Assembly: GCF_040412425.1 (NCBI RefSeq)
Contig: NC_089781.1
Coordinates: 49,937,227-50,001,226 of the forward strand
Length of the DNA: 64,000 bases
From: Macrobrachium rosenbergii
Taxonomy: Eukaryota; Arthropoda; Malacostraca; Decapoda; Palaemonidae
Direction of reading: 5' to 3'
The notes beneath the pieces are model-generated. The model did no database searches. It saw only the letters and a program-made list of their open reading frames with translations, and had not been told where the DNA came from. The translations under genes were made by a program, and so were the position numbers. Every line of letters starts with the position of its first letter. The first letter of the stretch is position 1. Below are positions 45,124 through 57,207 of the stretch, piece by piece.

Positions 45124-46860
45124 CACAATAAATTTTCCTGGGATATATCTGAATTCTGGGGCAAATTCTAGCACACTAATGAACCACCTACTGAACTTCA
45201 CGTTATTTGTAAAAGTTCTCGTCTTAAACAAATCACAAATTGGTTTGTGATCAGTAAGTACATTGACTTTATGTCCTAAGATTATGTGTCTAAATTTCTT
45301 TAGACCCCAGTATAATGCTAAACATTCTCTTTCTATTGTACTATAATTTCTCTCTGCAGCATTCAAAACTCTACTGGCATAATATACTGCTCTCATTCTT
45401 GTTTTGTCCTTTTGTAATAATACAGCCCCTAGCCCGGTACTTGAGGCCTCACAGGCTAAGTAAAAGTCTTTGGAGAAATCTGGGTAGAAGAGTACAGGAT
45501 TCCTTGTCATTTTACTCTTTAGTGTTTGGAAGGCTGTCTCTTGTTCTTTGTTTCACTCATATTTGACATCTTTCTTTGTTAATTCTGTTAATGGTTTGGC
45601 TATTGTAGCAAAGCCTTTAATGAAAGGTCTATAGTAGCCCACCATTCCTAGGAATCGTCTCAATGCTTTCAAATTTGTAGGAGCTGGATATTCAACTATT
45701 GCCTTTATCTTGCCGGCTTCACTGATTACATGTCCTAAGTATTCCAAAGATTTCATTAAGAATTGACATTTCTTTAATTTGATTTTTAATCCTGCTCTTC
45801 TTAATCTTTCTAGGAATATTTCTAAAGTTTTGAGGTGACTTTCTAAATCTTTGCTAAAAATGATAACATCATCTCAGTAAACTGCAACATTTTCTATATC
45901 CCCTAATATTTGAAGCATTAATCTAACAAACGTTAAAGGAGTCGAAGTGAGTCCAAATGGCATGACTTCAAATTGCAAGTGTTCCTTATGTGTGCTGAAG
46001 GCTGTGTATGGTTTCGACTCTTCGTCTAAAGGTACTTGCCAGTATCCACTAAGTAAATCTAAAGATGAAAATATCCTTGCACCTCCTAATTGAGCTAACA
46101 TATCTTGAATCACTGGCATTGGCATTCTATCGGGGATGGTGTTGGAATTTAACTTTCTATAATCTATCACAAGTCTCCAATTTCCATCTTTCTTTGGAAC
46201 AAGTAGTAATGGAGAATTATATGGAGATTTAGAAGGAATGACTGCCCCATCTTTCTTCATTTCTTCTATCAAATTATCAGCTATGGGTCTTTGGCTTATT
46301 GGTAATCTGTAATTAGGAATAAAGAATGGTTTCGTTCCATCATCTAATACAATTTTATGTCTTAGGACATTTGTTCTACCTAATTTATCTCCTTCTATAG
46401 CTATTACATCTCTGTATTTTTCTAATACTTGAATTAATCTATCTTTCTTTTCTGGAAAATTTGCTTTACTCACTTCTTTTCTTAATTCAGATGTTTGACC
46501 AGTTACAGAGAAAAATGCTTTTTCTTTTAATGTTAGTAATGGATTGTTAATAGGTATTCCTTTGCAAAAGACAATGCCTGCATATAGTATTAGTTTGTTA
46601 TCTGAGTAGTTTTGGACATAAACTTCACAAGTATCACCCTTTATGTGGACTAAAGAATTATCCATCCTGACAAATTCTGGTAACTCTTCATTTAGTAAAA
46701 GACCGTCTTTAACTTCTATCTTTTCTTTTCCCCTTAAATGTATTTTTGTTAAACACTTTGGAAGCAAAATTACCTGTCTGTTTAGTATAAATTGTACTTT
46801 ATTATCATCAGCAGTGTTTACACAACATACTTCTTCATTTTTTATCTCTGCAAAGTAACA
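45124..46860 (-). pseudogene. Gyp-6 RT / RNase H
   Basis: 46767-45874 carries LVPKKDGNWRLVIDYRKLN, FSSLDLLSGYWQVPL and LQFEVMPFGLTSTPLTF. The catalytic box is Tyr-stop-Asp-Asp: a TGA at 45874-45876 replaces the Leu of YLDD. 45756-45553 holds the connection domain (SLEYLGHVISEAGK, LRRFLGMVGYYRPF). RNase H (LACEASSTGLGAVLLQ, first Asp replaced by Glu; TIERECLALYWGLKKF; VLTDHKPICDLF) runs to 45130. Confidence 0.9.
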
Positions 46861-46876
46861 ATGTTTTGCATCTATA

Positions 46877-47290
46877 CTACACCTGTGAGGGAAAGAATCT
46901 GTCTTCTAGAACTATAAAACTTTCAACAGTTTTATGTGACGAAAGGTCTATTTCTAAGTTCACATTTCCTAAACTTTTAATCTGTTTACCCGCTACTCCT
47001 TTTATTATTTTGCTTTGACCTTGAATTAGTGTTTCTTTAACGCCTAAGTAATTTGTTAATGTATGTTTATCAATTATGCCTACAGTACTACCTGAACCCA
47101 TAAGGACAGTACATAATTTATTCTGTATTGGAACTTTAATGATAGGTAAATCCTTTCTGATTATTTCTTCTTCATCCATGGAAAATACAACTTCTTTACT
47201 CTGCAATATGGATAGTGCGGATGAACCTTCACTTCTCCTTTTTGCTAATTCTTCTACTCTTAATTTATCTTCTTGAAGGGACTTTCTTGT
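46877..47290 (-). pseudogene. Gyp-6 aspartic protease with mutated active site
   Basis: The active-site triad reads LMGSGSTVGII, with Gly in place of the catalytic Asp that Gyp-7 retains (LMDSGSTVNII). The remaining fold elements (IKGVAGKQIKSLGNVNLEIDL, SFIVLEDRFF) are present. It would be inactive even without the surrounding stops. Confidence 0.85.
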
Positions 47291-47402
47291 TGTATTCTGT
47301 GTAGGTATAAATTGTCATTGACTAGAAGACTTATATGTTGAGCGGTTACTGCTTAATTCACTATTTCTTTATTTCCTTCTTGTGTTCTAAACCAGCAGTT
47401 CT

Positions 47403-47484
47403 TAGAAAACCTAGAATCTGCATTGTAGAAAGTAGGACATTTATGTCCTACTTTCTACAACCCGTGCAGATTCTAGGTTTTCTA
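47403..47484. repeat. Palindromic insertion in the Gyp-6 gag zinc region
   Basis: Left arm 47403-47440 and right arm 47443-47484 are inverted copies (tagaaaacctagaatctg / cagattctaggttttcta; tagaaagtaggacat / atgtcctactttcta) with a 2-nt spacer and a small 4-nt difference inside. Gyp-7 has a single copy here (59398-59450). The inverted copy introduces a stop after CTGCRK in the second zinc knuckle. Confidence 0.9.
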
Positions 47485-48494
47485 CACTCGTTTGTAAAAT
47501 GATTTGTATACCCACAGTTTTCACAGGCTGTCTTTGGTCTCGCCCCTTGAGCGGAATAGTTCACTTGGGTTGAATTATTTGTGTTTGAGTTTTGACCATA
47601 TCTATAAGGTTTGTGAGGTCCACTCTTTGTTAGATTGTTTCTTCCTTTCTGATCTGGATTCCATTTTCTTTTAGTATTTTGGGCATATTTCCCTTGGAAG
47701 GTATTTGGTCTATTTCCTACTTGTCTGGAATTATCATAGAACTTATTCATTTTAAAAGTAGGGTTATTATTTCTGACTTTCCTTTCATTTTGTGGTTCTG
47801 TTGTTCCCACAAATTCCTTGGATAGATTTATCTCTTTCCTTTGGATTTCTTCTCTCATTGTCTTCAATGTTTGAAGGCTTGTTTTCTTGGGATCAAGTTT
47901 TATTTTTCTGAAAGCCTTCTTTTCCTCTTCTCCAAGGGCATTATATATTGTTCCAAATGACAAGTAATTTAAAACATGTCTTAGCTCAGCTAAGTTATGG
48001 GCACTTTCCCCAAACTGAGTCTTATCTCCTATAGTAATGCCTGTCTTCATTAAGTCTTCTGTTATTTTCTCTATTGCATTCTCCACGCTTGCATACAAAT
48101 TAGCAACTGTTTTATATTGTGGGTTAAGAAATCTAGTTATGTTATATAAACTGTCAGTCTTATTTACTGGTTCCCAGAGTGATAAACAAATTTCTTTAAA
48201 TTCTACATAGTTATTAAGTTTGCTAAAACTTGTGGAATTCAAAGTTTTATGTGCGTCTCCATGTTCTGAGCTGACTAGCAACAAGGCTTCATTTATTTTA
48301 GCTCTTTCATCTGTTATTCCCCCTGAAATTATACGACTATCTGCATCTGCTAGCCAATGATTTACAGTATTTCCTTGCACTACAGCGGAGTGGGAATTTA
48401 TTCTGGAAATTCGGCTTCATCTAATTGTCGATGGTCTTAAATTATATTGTGAATGTCTAATAGTGTTCAGTAGTTCATCAAACACTCTTTGCAT
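47448..48494 (-). pseudogene. Gyp-6 gag
   Basis: Begins at ATG 48494 (MQRVFDELLNT), has an early stop before the main frame (48380-47448, 310 codons). The capsid-like region matches Gyp-7 (VNHWLADADS, LNSTSFSKLNNY, LYNITRFLN). The nucleocapsid has CENCGYTNHFTNEC and the start of a second knuckle, cut by the palindrome. Compared with Gyp-7 it lacks about 73 residues of Asn-rich sequence after VQGN. Confidence 0.88.
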
Positions 48495-49485
48495 GGCCAC
48501 ACACAAAAAAAATATTCAATCAGAGTACATCAGTTATAAAAAAAAGTTTGTTATATTGTACCAAAATTAAAAGAATTTGTCAAATTGTCACAGCAAAAAC
48601 AATTAAAATCTCTACTGAGTTCAAGTGCACAAGTAAAACCTTCTTCAGTACACAAAAGAAATTCTTATATGAAACTGGGCATCATATCATCAAAAATTCA
48701 TCACAATGAGTACACAATTTTATATATAACTCCTCAAACAATCATCACCAACCGAGTGAGAAAAAAATACTAATTCCCTATCTAAATTATTTACTAAATA
48801 ATTAATTATCATAGAGAGAGTAATACTGGTATTTATGCAAAAGGAATTTTATTCACTAGAGAGAGTTTTCTTAATTTTTCAATCTTATGGAAAGATGTAA
48901 AAAAAAATATATCTTCACTTATTCACATATTAAGAGAGAGGGCGAACAGTATATTCATTTCTTGCTGACTTACTGTGGTTGTTATGATGACACCGCTAAG
49001 TTGTTGTAATTTCGTTGAGTTTTTCGCCGCCTTATCCTCGTAAAAATTTCTCTACATCTGCGTTGTTTTTCGCCGTGTTTCCGCCTTCGGAATCTTGTTG
49101 AAAATTCTCTGCGTTGTTTTTCAATCACTTCGATGAAACTTCGCAAACACTGGGCTTATTATGGTTGTCGGAGTCTTGTTCAATTTGTTGACGGTAACAG
49201 TTCTAAATGTGTTTTTGCTTCTTCGGGACGCACTAATACTGTTTTTATTCACACTGGATCTCGACTTTCTCTTGTAAGATTCTATTTCTTCATATAACGT
49301 TTGGTTGCTGCCAAAAAAATCTAAGTTCGTTTTGTAGAATTTCGTTTCACTGTAACTTAAATAATTGCACTGATAATTTCATTAATGTTTATTTGTTTTG
49401 TCTCACCTTCTGGATCCATTTAAGCTTCCACCATTTGTAAAGCCTTTTCTTCTCTGTTGTATGTTTTTAGTCTTTCACTTCTTAC
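48495..49485 (-). other. Gyp-6 leader / 5' untranslated region
   Basis: Noncoding and diverged, but it shares segments with the Gyp-7 leader (ggatccagaagg near 49410; aacagtatt...gaagaagcaaaa near 49225; gtgcaatta.ttaag near 49360). No primer site was recognised with confidence. Confidence 0.5.
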
Positions 49486-49540
49486 CTTGATTTCTTCTAT
49501 GCGTGTCCACAGCACCTCGCTTTCTGCAACTGGTATATTT
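49486..49540 (-). other. Candidate leader exon with splice donor in Gyp-6
   Basis: On the minus strand a good acceptor (atttatcttcag) precedes a 55-nt open segment (VAESEVLWTRIEEIK) ending at a strong donor aag|gtaagaag (49485-49481). The homologous Gyp-7 position (57211-57213 with the exon end at 50641-50726) keeps cag|gtaagaag. A conserved donor near the 5' end would suit a spliced subgenomic env mRNA, as in errantiviruses. No transcript evidence is available. Confidence 0.4.
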
Positions 49541-50316
49541 CTGAAGATAAATTATTTTTAGTATTGATATCTCTCAGGAAGGCATATAGAGACGAGATCG
49601 GTAATTTCTTCACTTTAATAAGTACTTAGTATTATAAAGATCAGCACAAAATTAACAGGTTACAGTGGTATAAACAAAATCACTCTGGAATAATTAACTT
49701 GACTCAGTCTATATGGGGAACACAAAAGCAAGGGGAGACATACTCTCTCTTGATGGACACAGTTCTAATCTGCTCTCCCCTGTTGATCCCCTGACTGTTG
49801 AATCCCTGGAATTTTTGTTATCTGCAATCTCCACCTCTTTTTGGTCCTATTGGAAGGAATTATCTGCAAGGCCTCCCCTTTCAGCAGTTGACTGGGAAGG
49901 ACGGTAGTGGGTGTGATTCAATTCTCTCCTTAGTGGATTTGATTGGAGATGGTCTTAGGAGGGGGTGTGAAAGACACCTCCTTAGCATGTTTGATTGGAG
50001 GGTGTTGAAGTACATCACTTTGTCCAGCCCCCAATTTCCTGGAATTTCCAAGAAAACGCCTCCTGTTGAAGGCGGGGTTATAGAGCTGGCTGCTGTCAGC
50101 TTTTTGGCTGTGCTGACTCATGATTTGGTTAACTTAATCGTGAGGCCACTACTTCCCACTTTTATGATCGTTTTTATGGCTTTAACGCGATATACTTGTT
50201 CACTGTTTTTTTGAGTTCATGCAAAGTCCTGCCTCGGTCAGCGTATTTGAATCCACGATAATAACAACAGCTTTTAGGCGTTCTCACTGTTCTCTCTGCC
50301 TCTCTTTTTATTCTTA

Positions 50317-50382
<66 letters not shown>

Positions 50383-50400
50383 CTACCTAATTTCCCTAGC
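49541..50400. repeat. Head-to-head 5' ends (probable LTRs) of Gyp-6 and Gyp-7
   Basis: The minus strand of about 49560-49885 matches the plus strand of 50405-50640 (shared blocks include gggaggcctt, cagataa, ttccaat, agataacaa, agagtgatttt). The two related elements therefore converge here in opposite orientations. The remaining U3-like sequence at 49890-50310 has no clear partner. Confidence 0.6.
50319..50379. repeat. (TC)n microsatellite
   Basis: About 30 TC units immediately upstream of the Gyp-7 5' homology. It produces the Ser-Leu repeat peptide in overlapping frames. Confidence 0.97.
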
Positions 50401-50726
50401 TTCTCTACAGGGAGGCCTTACAGATAAAATCTTCCAATGGGGCACTGAAAGGGAGGAGTTGGGAGATAACAAGAAAAACGAGGGGTTCCAGAGAAGCCAG
50501 AAGCCAGAAGAAGAGCATTCGAGTTAGAGTCCACCCTTAAGAGAAGACACAGCTTCTCCTTGCTTTCGTGGTCCCAAACAGACTTAACTGAACTGTCTAG
50601 CAAGAGTGATTTTAAGATATAATTTCCTTAATATAATTCCCTTCGAAATGACAGACTCAGTAGCGTGGCCGACGATGGAAGAGACGCTGTGGACGACTGT
50701 TTCGGCAACTTAGAAGAAATATGCAG

Positions 50727-50889
50727 TGTAGAGTTTTAGATAAAAAAAGCTAATCCTTTGTTAATTCTGATTCTATTCCCTGCTGTGAACGTCTTTTGTT
50801 TTTGAGTTCTCGGTTCCGGGGTTGTTGTTGTAACGGATTCACAATAAACCTTGTATCCGGCCCTGTATTTAATTATGCTCATCCTAACA
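50727..50889 (+). repeat. Mag-8 5' LTR
   Basis: 163 bp, TGTAGAGTTTTAG ... CATCCTAACA. Lacks about 40 bp (the gcggccggtgtgctggtcct part) present in the 3' LTR. Confidence 0.88.
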
Positions 50890-50893
50890 AATG

Positions 50894-51039
50894 GTTACAA
50901 CAACTTGCCGCCAAGGACCAGCACACCGGCCGCATGACAACACAACCCCGGAACCGAGAACTCAAAACAAAAGACGTTCACAGCAGGAATAGAATCAGAA
51001 TTAACAAAGGATTACCTTTTTTTATCTAAAACTCTACAT
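50894..51039 (-). repeat. Mag-9 3' LTR, truncated
   Basis: Matches the first ~135-146 bp of the Mag-8 LTR in reverse orientation and stops in the ttgttgtaac region. Confidence 0.85.
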
Positions 51040-51170
51040 CCCTTATCCCTAGAAAAGCAATAATATTCCAGTTTAAAACATCAGACAATTAAATAATCAA
51101 TACTTCTTCCAAAATATGTTACAAATATGAAAACAAAACAACATGATAAATACAGCATATTTGTATATAT

Positions 51171-52440
51171 TTATAAATCAAGTCGATCTGGAGGTTTACT
51201 TATTCGACTGGATCGCCTTAACATTGGCGGTTGTACTGAACATTCACTATCATTATTTACAGTTACTTCTGTGGGTTCTTCAGCCCCACTATTATCACAT
51301 GGTACATTAGTGTCTGAAATGAAAGCACTAGAATCACTCAAATTTACAGATGACTTAGAATTATTGGATAACACTTCTTTATTGGATTGGTTAAAATCAC
51401 CCATATATCTATGCATAATCTGATCTGCATGTCTTGTCCAAATAATATTACCAAAACTCTGTACTTCCACCTTATAATTTCTCAACCCAAGTACTTCCAC
51501 AATCTTTCCTTCCACCCATGGTGAACCTTTCCCAAAATTACGAACAAACACAGCATCATTGACTTTATACAATTTACCTTCCTCCTGGAAAATTTCATCC
51601 CTCATTTTCCTTAAAGATTTGTCTTTCAGTTTAACTGATTCAACACTACCTTTGAAATTCCTACCGAACATTATTTCTGCTGGGGCCTTACCCGTGGAAG
51701 AATTCACAGTCCTCCTATAGTTATACAAAAATCTACAAATTCTGGTCTGAATATCTCCCTTCTTAATTTTCCCAGGCCCTCTTTGAATGTTCTCACCGCC
51801 CTTTCAGCCAGACCATTGGAGGATGGATGATAAGGAGCTGGTGTTACATGCTTAATACTATTTTTAAACAAGAACTCCTCCATCTCTTGAGAAACAAAAT
51901 TTGGAGCATTATCTGATACAATGATATCAGGTATACCAAAATTACAGAATGTCTTCCTCAAATGACCAATGGTAACAGCTGACGTAGTGGAACTAGAAAA
52001 ATGAATATCCAAAAATTTAGGCTACTATGAGAATCTACAATTATCAAAAAATATTTACCATCCATCGGTCCTGCATAATCTATGTGCAGTCGAGACCATG
52101 ATTTACCAACAAAAGGCCAAGACAATGTAGGAGCTCGAGGATTTGTAAAATTCGTAAAACAAATGCTACAATTCTTTGTGACTTCTCCTATGTCCTGGTC
52201 TATCTTTGGCCACCATACCCAATTCCTTGCCTCAGCTTTCATAGCATTTATACCATTATGCCCACAATGCAAATGGTTCAAAACCTTACATCTTAACTCA
52301 ACAGGAATCAAAACCCTATTTCTATACAATATTACACCATTATGGAGAGATAAATCATCTTTTACAGAGGCATATTCCAGAAGTGACATATTATGTTCCC
52401 TTGACCATCCCAGCTTCAAACAATTACCTTTTAAATGAAT
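51171..52440 (-). pseudogene. Mag-9 integrase
   Basis: Zinc domain (HCGHNGINAMKAEARNWVWWP ... NCSIC), a DDE core with HIDYAGPMDG, VSDNAPNFVS and NGLAERAVRTFKEGL, and the C-terminal region (VNDAVFVRNFGKG, RRSSRISKPPDRLDL) spread over three frames. The last 130 residues are essentially identical to those of Mag-8, and here the zinc-site Cys pair that is broken in Mag-8 is preserved. Confidence 0.88.
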
Positions 52441-52462
52441 CTTAGCCAAAACACCAGCAATA

Positions 52463-52667
52463 GGACGAGCATAATTAAATACAGGGCCGGATTCAAGGTT
52501 TATTGTGAATCCGTTACAACAACTTGCCGCCAAGGACCAGCACACCGGCCACATCACAACAACCCCGGAACGAAAACTCAAAAACAAAAGGACGTTCACA
52601 GCAGGGAATAGAATCAGAATTAACAAAGGATTACCTTTTTTTTTTTTTTTTATCTAAAACTCTACAA
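52463..52667 (-). repeat. Mag-9 5' LTR
   Basis: About 205 bp, start TGTAGAG at 52667 (minus strand), with an expanded T/A run of 17 near 52636-52651. The final bases (caaca) are missing where it joins the 54179-like sequence. Confidence 0.88.
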
Positions 52668-52960
52668 GAATCCATGCAGAGGAGCATAGGGTCTACAAGA
52701 ACTTCATGTGGATGTAAGGATTTTTCAGGATTTTTGATGAGTTCAGCATAGCCTGCTGGCTCTGAGGACACTTCCGTAAGGCCAGTTGATTGACGGCGAT
52801 GGTGCGGAGGTTAGGCAGAGTTCGCCTATGCTAGGGGTGAGGATTTTCAACTCCCCAAGCTGTACTAGTTGATGCTTCGATTTATTGTGCTTTTACACTA
52901 CCTTACCTGGCATATAGGCTGCTACCTACAGTTTTGCTTCATCTTGCAGTTTTGTTCACG
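52668..52960 (+). other. Mag-8 leader
   Basis: Noncoding sequence between the Mag-9 end and the gag start. No primer site is recognisable, probably because the LTR-proximal part was replaced by Mag-9. Confidence 0.4.
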
Positions 52961-55900
52961 ATGGCGACGACTACTCAGATTAAGATTGATCCTTTTAATT
53001 CTTCTCAGATAACCCTGGATCTTTGGCTTAGTTTATTAGAAGCTAATTTTAGTAATCTTGGAATTGAGGAAGATAACAAAAAGAAAAATGTTTTGCTAGT
53101 GTCGATTGGAACTGATGTTTTTAGTGTACTGGGTAATTTGTGTGCTCCTGATTTACCATAGAAAGACCTTGTAGCTGTATTGAAATCACATTACATTGTG
53201 AAACCTTCTTATCATCGTAGCCTAATAGCTTTTCAACAAAGAAAAAAAGGAGGGATGAGACAGTGAATAGTTTGTATGCTGACCTCAAGGCTTTAGCAAA
53301 AGATTGCAATTTTGGTAATCATTTCGATTCAAGAGTCAGAGATCAGTTGTTTATGGCAGTGGACAATGAAGTATATTTTCCCAATTTAGTTGCTTTGAAT
53401 ATTGATCTCCAAGCTATGACCTCTAGTGCAGTTTTAGAAAGAATTTTGAACATGGAAAAAGCCTTTGTGGGTGAGAGGAACGAATCACAGCCACAGGTTA
53501 GTTCAGTGAGAAAAGAAAAGTCATCTTGTAAGCATTGTGGTTTTTCTCATGAGAGTATAGACTGTTGGTTTAAAGATCTGACTTGTAACATTTGTAAAAG
53601 GAAAGGTCATCTAAAAAGGGTGTGTAGAGAGGCAAACAAAGATTTGTCTCTTCATAGGCCTAGTAGTGTTAAACCTAGGTATAAGGCTTCCAGTAGTAGG
53701 GCTGAAGGTAAGAAGGCTGTAAAAACTATTGATGATTATGAAGACAACAGTGATGATAGATTGTTAATGGTTAAAGGAAAGATTTTTGCTCTTAATTCTG
53801 ATGAATTTTATTTCAGTATTAATCAGAATTTAGTTCCATTTGAGATTGACAGTGGCGCTGCTGTGTCTACTATAACCAAAGAGTGGGTACATAGGTTAAA
53901 ACTAAATATGGAACAATGCAATAAAAAAGCTAAGAGGTTATGATAATATGAAAATTGATGTCTTGGGCAAAGTGTTAGCTCCTGTACTTTATAATAGCAC
54001 AAAGGTTTCTCAGGTATTTTATGTTGTTGATTCTTGTAATACAAATTTGTGTGGTAAAGATTTAATGCAGCAAGTAGGTATTTATCTGGCTGGAATAGAT
54101 GAAGGTACTAGAGTAATAAAGGTTGCTAATGTGAGTGCAGAAAGCTGCTAGATAATTACTTGGTAGATTCAAGTAAACCTATTGCTGGTGTTTTGGCTAA
54201 GAGTCATTTAAAAGGTAATGCTACCCCAAAGTTTATGAAAGCACGCACAGTTCCTTTTTATTACAAGAAAATGATTGAAGATGCCTTAGATAAGCTAGTA
54301 GCGGATGAAATGATGGAACCCATATCACATAGTGAATGGGCAGTTCCTATTGTACCTGTATTGAAAGAAAATAAGGTTGAAATGAGGATTTGTGGAGATT
54401 TTAAAATTTTAAATAAACAAATTCATTGTGACAGGTACCCGTTACCAAAGATAGAGCAATTGTTATCTGTTGTTGGTAAGGAAAGTTTTTTCCAAAATTG
54501 ATTTAAAGAATGCTTATCTTCAAATACCTGTTGATGAGAAAAGTCAAAGAGTACTTAGTAATTAATACTCATAAAGGATTGTTTAAATATAAGCGTTTAC
54601 CTTTTGGCTTGTCCTCATCTCCTGGTATTTTCCAAAGGTTTATTTCTCAACTGTTGGCAAATGTGGAGGGTGTAGCTGCTTATTTAGATGATATTATTGT
54701 AAGTGGTGCTGCAAAAAGGAGCATGATCACCGATTAAGAAAGGTTTTGGAACTTTTGCAAGCACATAATGTACAAATAAATAAGACTAAGACTGTTTTGG
54801 AGGCTGAATCTATTGAATATTTAGGATACCACATCTCAGGTGAAGGAGTCAAGCCATCTTCAAAGGGACTGAAAGCTATTTTAGATTGCCCATGTCCTAC
54901 TTCTGTTGAAGAAGTTCAATCTTTTTAGGTATGATTACTTACTATTGCATGGTTGTAAAGACTTTTTCTTCTAAGCTAGCTCCCTTGTATGATTTGTTGA
55001 AGAAAAATGTAAAATTTAGATGGACTTCAGTACAGCAGAAGGCGTTTGAAGGCATTAAAAGAGATTTTTTTCCTAGTCCAAAGTGCTGACTAGTTTTGAT
55101 GGGATAGTCCTTTAATCATTGAAGTGGATCCGTCTCCTGTAGGTGTGGGGTGTGTTTTGTTGCAAAAGGTTGGTGACCAAGAAAAAAACAATTTATTTTG
55201 CAAGTAAAAAACTATCTAAAGCAGAAAGGAACTACTCTCAGTTAGATAAAGAAGGATTAGCTCTTATTTTTGCTGTGAAACGTTTTAGATATTTTTGCTT
55301 GGCAGGAATTTTGTTGCTAGAACTGATCATAAACCATTACTGGGACTTTTTGGAAGAGGGAAACAGATTCCATGTAATGCTAATTCTAGAATACAAAGAT
55401 GGACTTTGTTGTTATCTCAGTATGATTATGAATTAGTTCACAAACCTGGGAAGGAAAATGTAATTACTGATGCCTTAAGCAGATTGCCACTTGATGATGA
55501 TTTTCATTCTGGTTCACCAGCTGAGTATGTTAAATTGGTTGAATTACTTGATTTTGATGACATCTCTTTTCAGGCAGTTAAACATTTCACCAATAAGGAT
55601 GCTGTATTGTCTCAGTTGAAAAATCGTTTGAAGCTGGGATGGTCAAAGGAACATAATATGTCACTTGGAATATGCCTCTGTAAAAGATGATTTATCTCTC
55701 CATAATGATGTAATATTGTATAGAAATAGGGTTTTGATTCCTGTTGAGTTAAGATGTAAGGTTTTGAACCATTTGCATTGTGGGCATAATGGTATAAATG
55801 CTATGAAAGCTGAGGCAAGGAATTGGGTATGGTGGCCAAAGATAGACCAGGACATAGGAGAAGTCACAAAAGAATTGTAGCATTTGTTTTACGAATTTTA

Positions 55901-56871
55901 CAAATCCTCGAGCTCCTACATTGTCTTGGCCTTTTGTTGGTAAATCATGGTCTCGACTGCACATAGATTATGCAGGACCGATGGATGGTAAATATTTTTG
56001 ATAATTGTAGATTCTCATAGCCTAAATTTTTGGATATTCATTTTTCTAGTTCCACTACGTCAGCTGTTACCATTGGTCATTTGAGGAAGACATTCTGTAA
56101 TTTTGGTATACCTGATATCATTGTATCAGATAATGCTCCAAATTTTGTTTCTCAAGAGATGGAGGAGTTCTTGTGTAAAAATAGTATTAAGCATGTAACA
56201 CCAGCTCCTTATCATCCATCCTCCAATGGTCTGGCTGAAAGGGCGGTGAGAACATTCAAGGAGGGCCTGGGAAAATTTAAGAAGGGAGATATTCAGACCA
56301 GAATTTGTAGATTTTTGTATAACTATAGGAGGACTGTGAATTCTTCCACGGGTAAGGCCCCAGCAGAAATAATGTTCAGTAGGAATTTCAAAGGTAGTGT
56401 TGAATCAGTTAAACTGAAAGACAAATCTTTAAGGAAAATGAGGATGAAATTTTCCAGGAGGAAGGTAAATTGTATAAAGTCAATGATGCTGTGTTTGTTC
56501 GTAATTTTGGGAAAGGTTCACCATGGGTGGAAGGAAAGATTGTGGAAGTACTTGGGTTGAGAAATTATAAGGTGGAAGTACAGAGTTTTGGTAATATTAT
56601 TTGGACAAGACATGCAGATCAGATTATGCATAGATATATGGGTGACTTTAACCAATCCAATAAAGAAGTGTTATCCAATAATTCTAAGTCATCTGTAAAT
56701 TTGAGTGATTCTAGTGCTTTCATTTCAGACACTAATGTACCATGTGATAATAGTGGGGCTGAAGAACCCACAGAAGTAACTGTAAATAATGATAGTGAAT
56801 GTTCAGTACAACCGCCAATGTTAAGGCGATCCAGTAGAATAAGTAAACCTCCAGATCGACTTGATTTATAA
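52961..56871 (+). pseudogene. Mag-8 gag-pol, multiply broken
   Basis: Gag starts at ATG 52961 (MATTTQIKIDPF), with a stop at 53159. The next segment (53263-53943) holds two zinc knuckles (CKHCGFSHESIDC, CNICKRKGHLKRVC) and then protease FEIDSGAAVSTI, so gag and protease share a frame. RT: ISHSEWAVPIVPVLKEN, FGLSSSPGIFQRF and AYLDDIIVSG (54160-54737). Connection: SIEYLGYHISGEG. RNase H: YFASKKLSKAERNYSQ, ARTDHKPLLG, ITDALSRLP. Integrase: zinc His pair with the Cys pair lost to a stop near 55878, VSDNAPNFV, NGLAERAVRTF, and a C-terminus to 56871. At least nine frame changes. The clade (mag/K02A2.6-like) is an inference from motif style. Confidence 0.88.
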
Positions 56872-57002
56872 ATATATACAAATATGCTGTATTTATCATG
56901 TTGTTTTGTTTTCATATTTGTAACATATTTTGGAAGAAGTATTGATTATTTATTGTCTGATGTTTTAAACTGGAATATTATTGCTTTTCTAGGGATAAGG
57001 GA

Positions 57003-57207
57003 TGTAGAGTTTTAGATAAAAAAAAAAGGTAATCCTTTGTTAATTCTGATTCTATTCCCTGATGTGAACGTCTTTTGTTTTTGAGTTCTCAGTTCCGGGG
57101 TTGTGTTGTCATGCGGCCGGTGTGCTGGTCCTTGGCGGCAAGTTGTTGTAACGGATTCACAATAAACCTTGTATCTGGCCCTGTATTTAATTATGCTCGT
57201 CCCAACA
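57003..57207 (+). repeat. Mag-8 3' LTR
   Basis: 205 bp, preceded by the purine tract agggataaggga, ending cgtcccaaca; followed by the TGCAG duplication. Confidence 0.92.

Larger units (their letters stand above)
45121..49900 (-). mobile_element. Gyp-6: gypsy element, 3' end lost
   Basis: Gag, protease, RT and most of RNase H match Gyp-7 (57213-63669) closely. It ends in RNase H just after FRYIPGKF at the inversion breakpoint, so integrase and 3' LTR are missing. The 5' leader and probable 5' LTR extend to about 49900, where an inverted match to the Gyp-7 5' region begins. The LTR borders cannot be fixed because neither element shows both LTRs. Confidence 0.85.
50890..52667 (-). mobile_element. 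Mag-9: inverted, internally deleted copy within Mag-8
   Basis: On the minus strand: LTR 52667-52463 (lacking its last ~5 bp), then about 40 bp corresponding to Mag-8 54179-54219, then a jump to sequence matching 55628 onward, integrase, polypurine region, and an LTR 51039-50894 truncated by about 70 bp at its end. Gag, protease, RT and RNase H are deleted. There is no target duplication, and its truncated LTR abuts the Mag-8 5' LTR head to head. Confidence 0.85.
50727..57207 (+). mobile_element. Mag-8: mag-like gypsy element carrying an inverted partial copy of itself
   Basis: Outer LTRs in the same (plus) orientation at 50727-50889 and 57003-57207 are flanked by TGCAG (50722-50726 and 57208-57212), so they bound one integration. 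Between the 5' LTR and the leader lies Mag-9 (50890-52667), an inverted and deleted copy nearly identical to the 3' part of Mag-8. Gag, protease, RT, RNase H and integrase follow on the plus strand with many frame breaks. Confidence 0.88.

Noticed and set aside
50219..50527. ORF with a Ser-Leu repeat
   Set aside because: It is a translation of the (TC)n microsatellite overlapping retroelement leader sequence.
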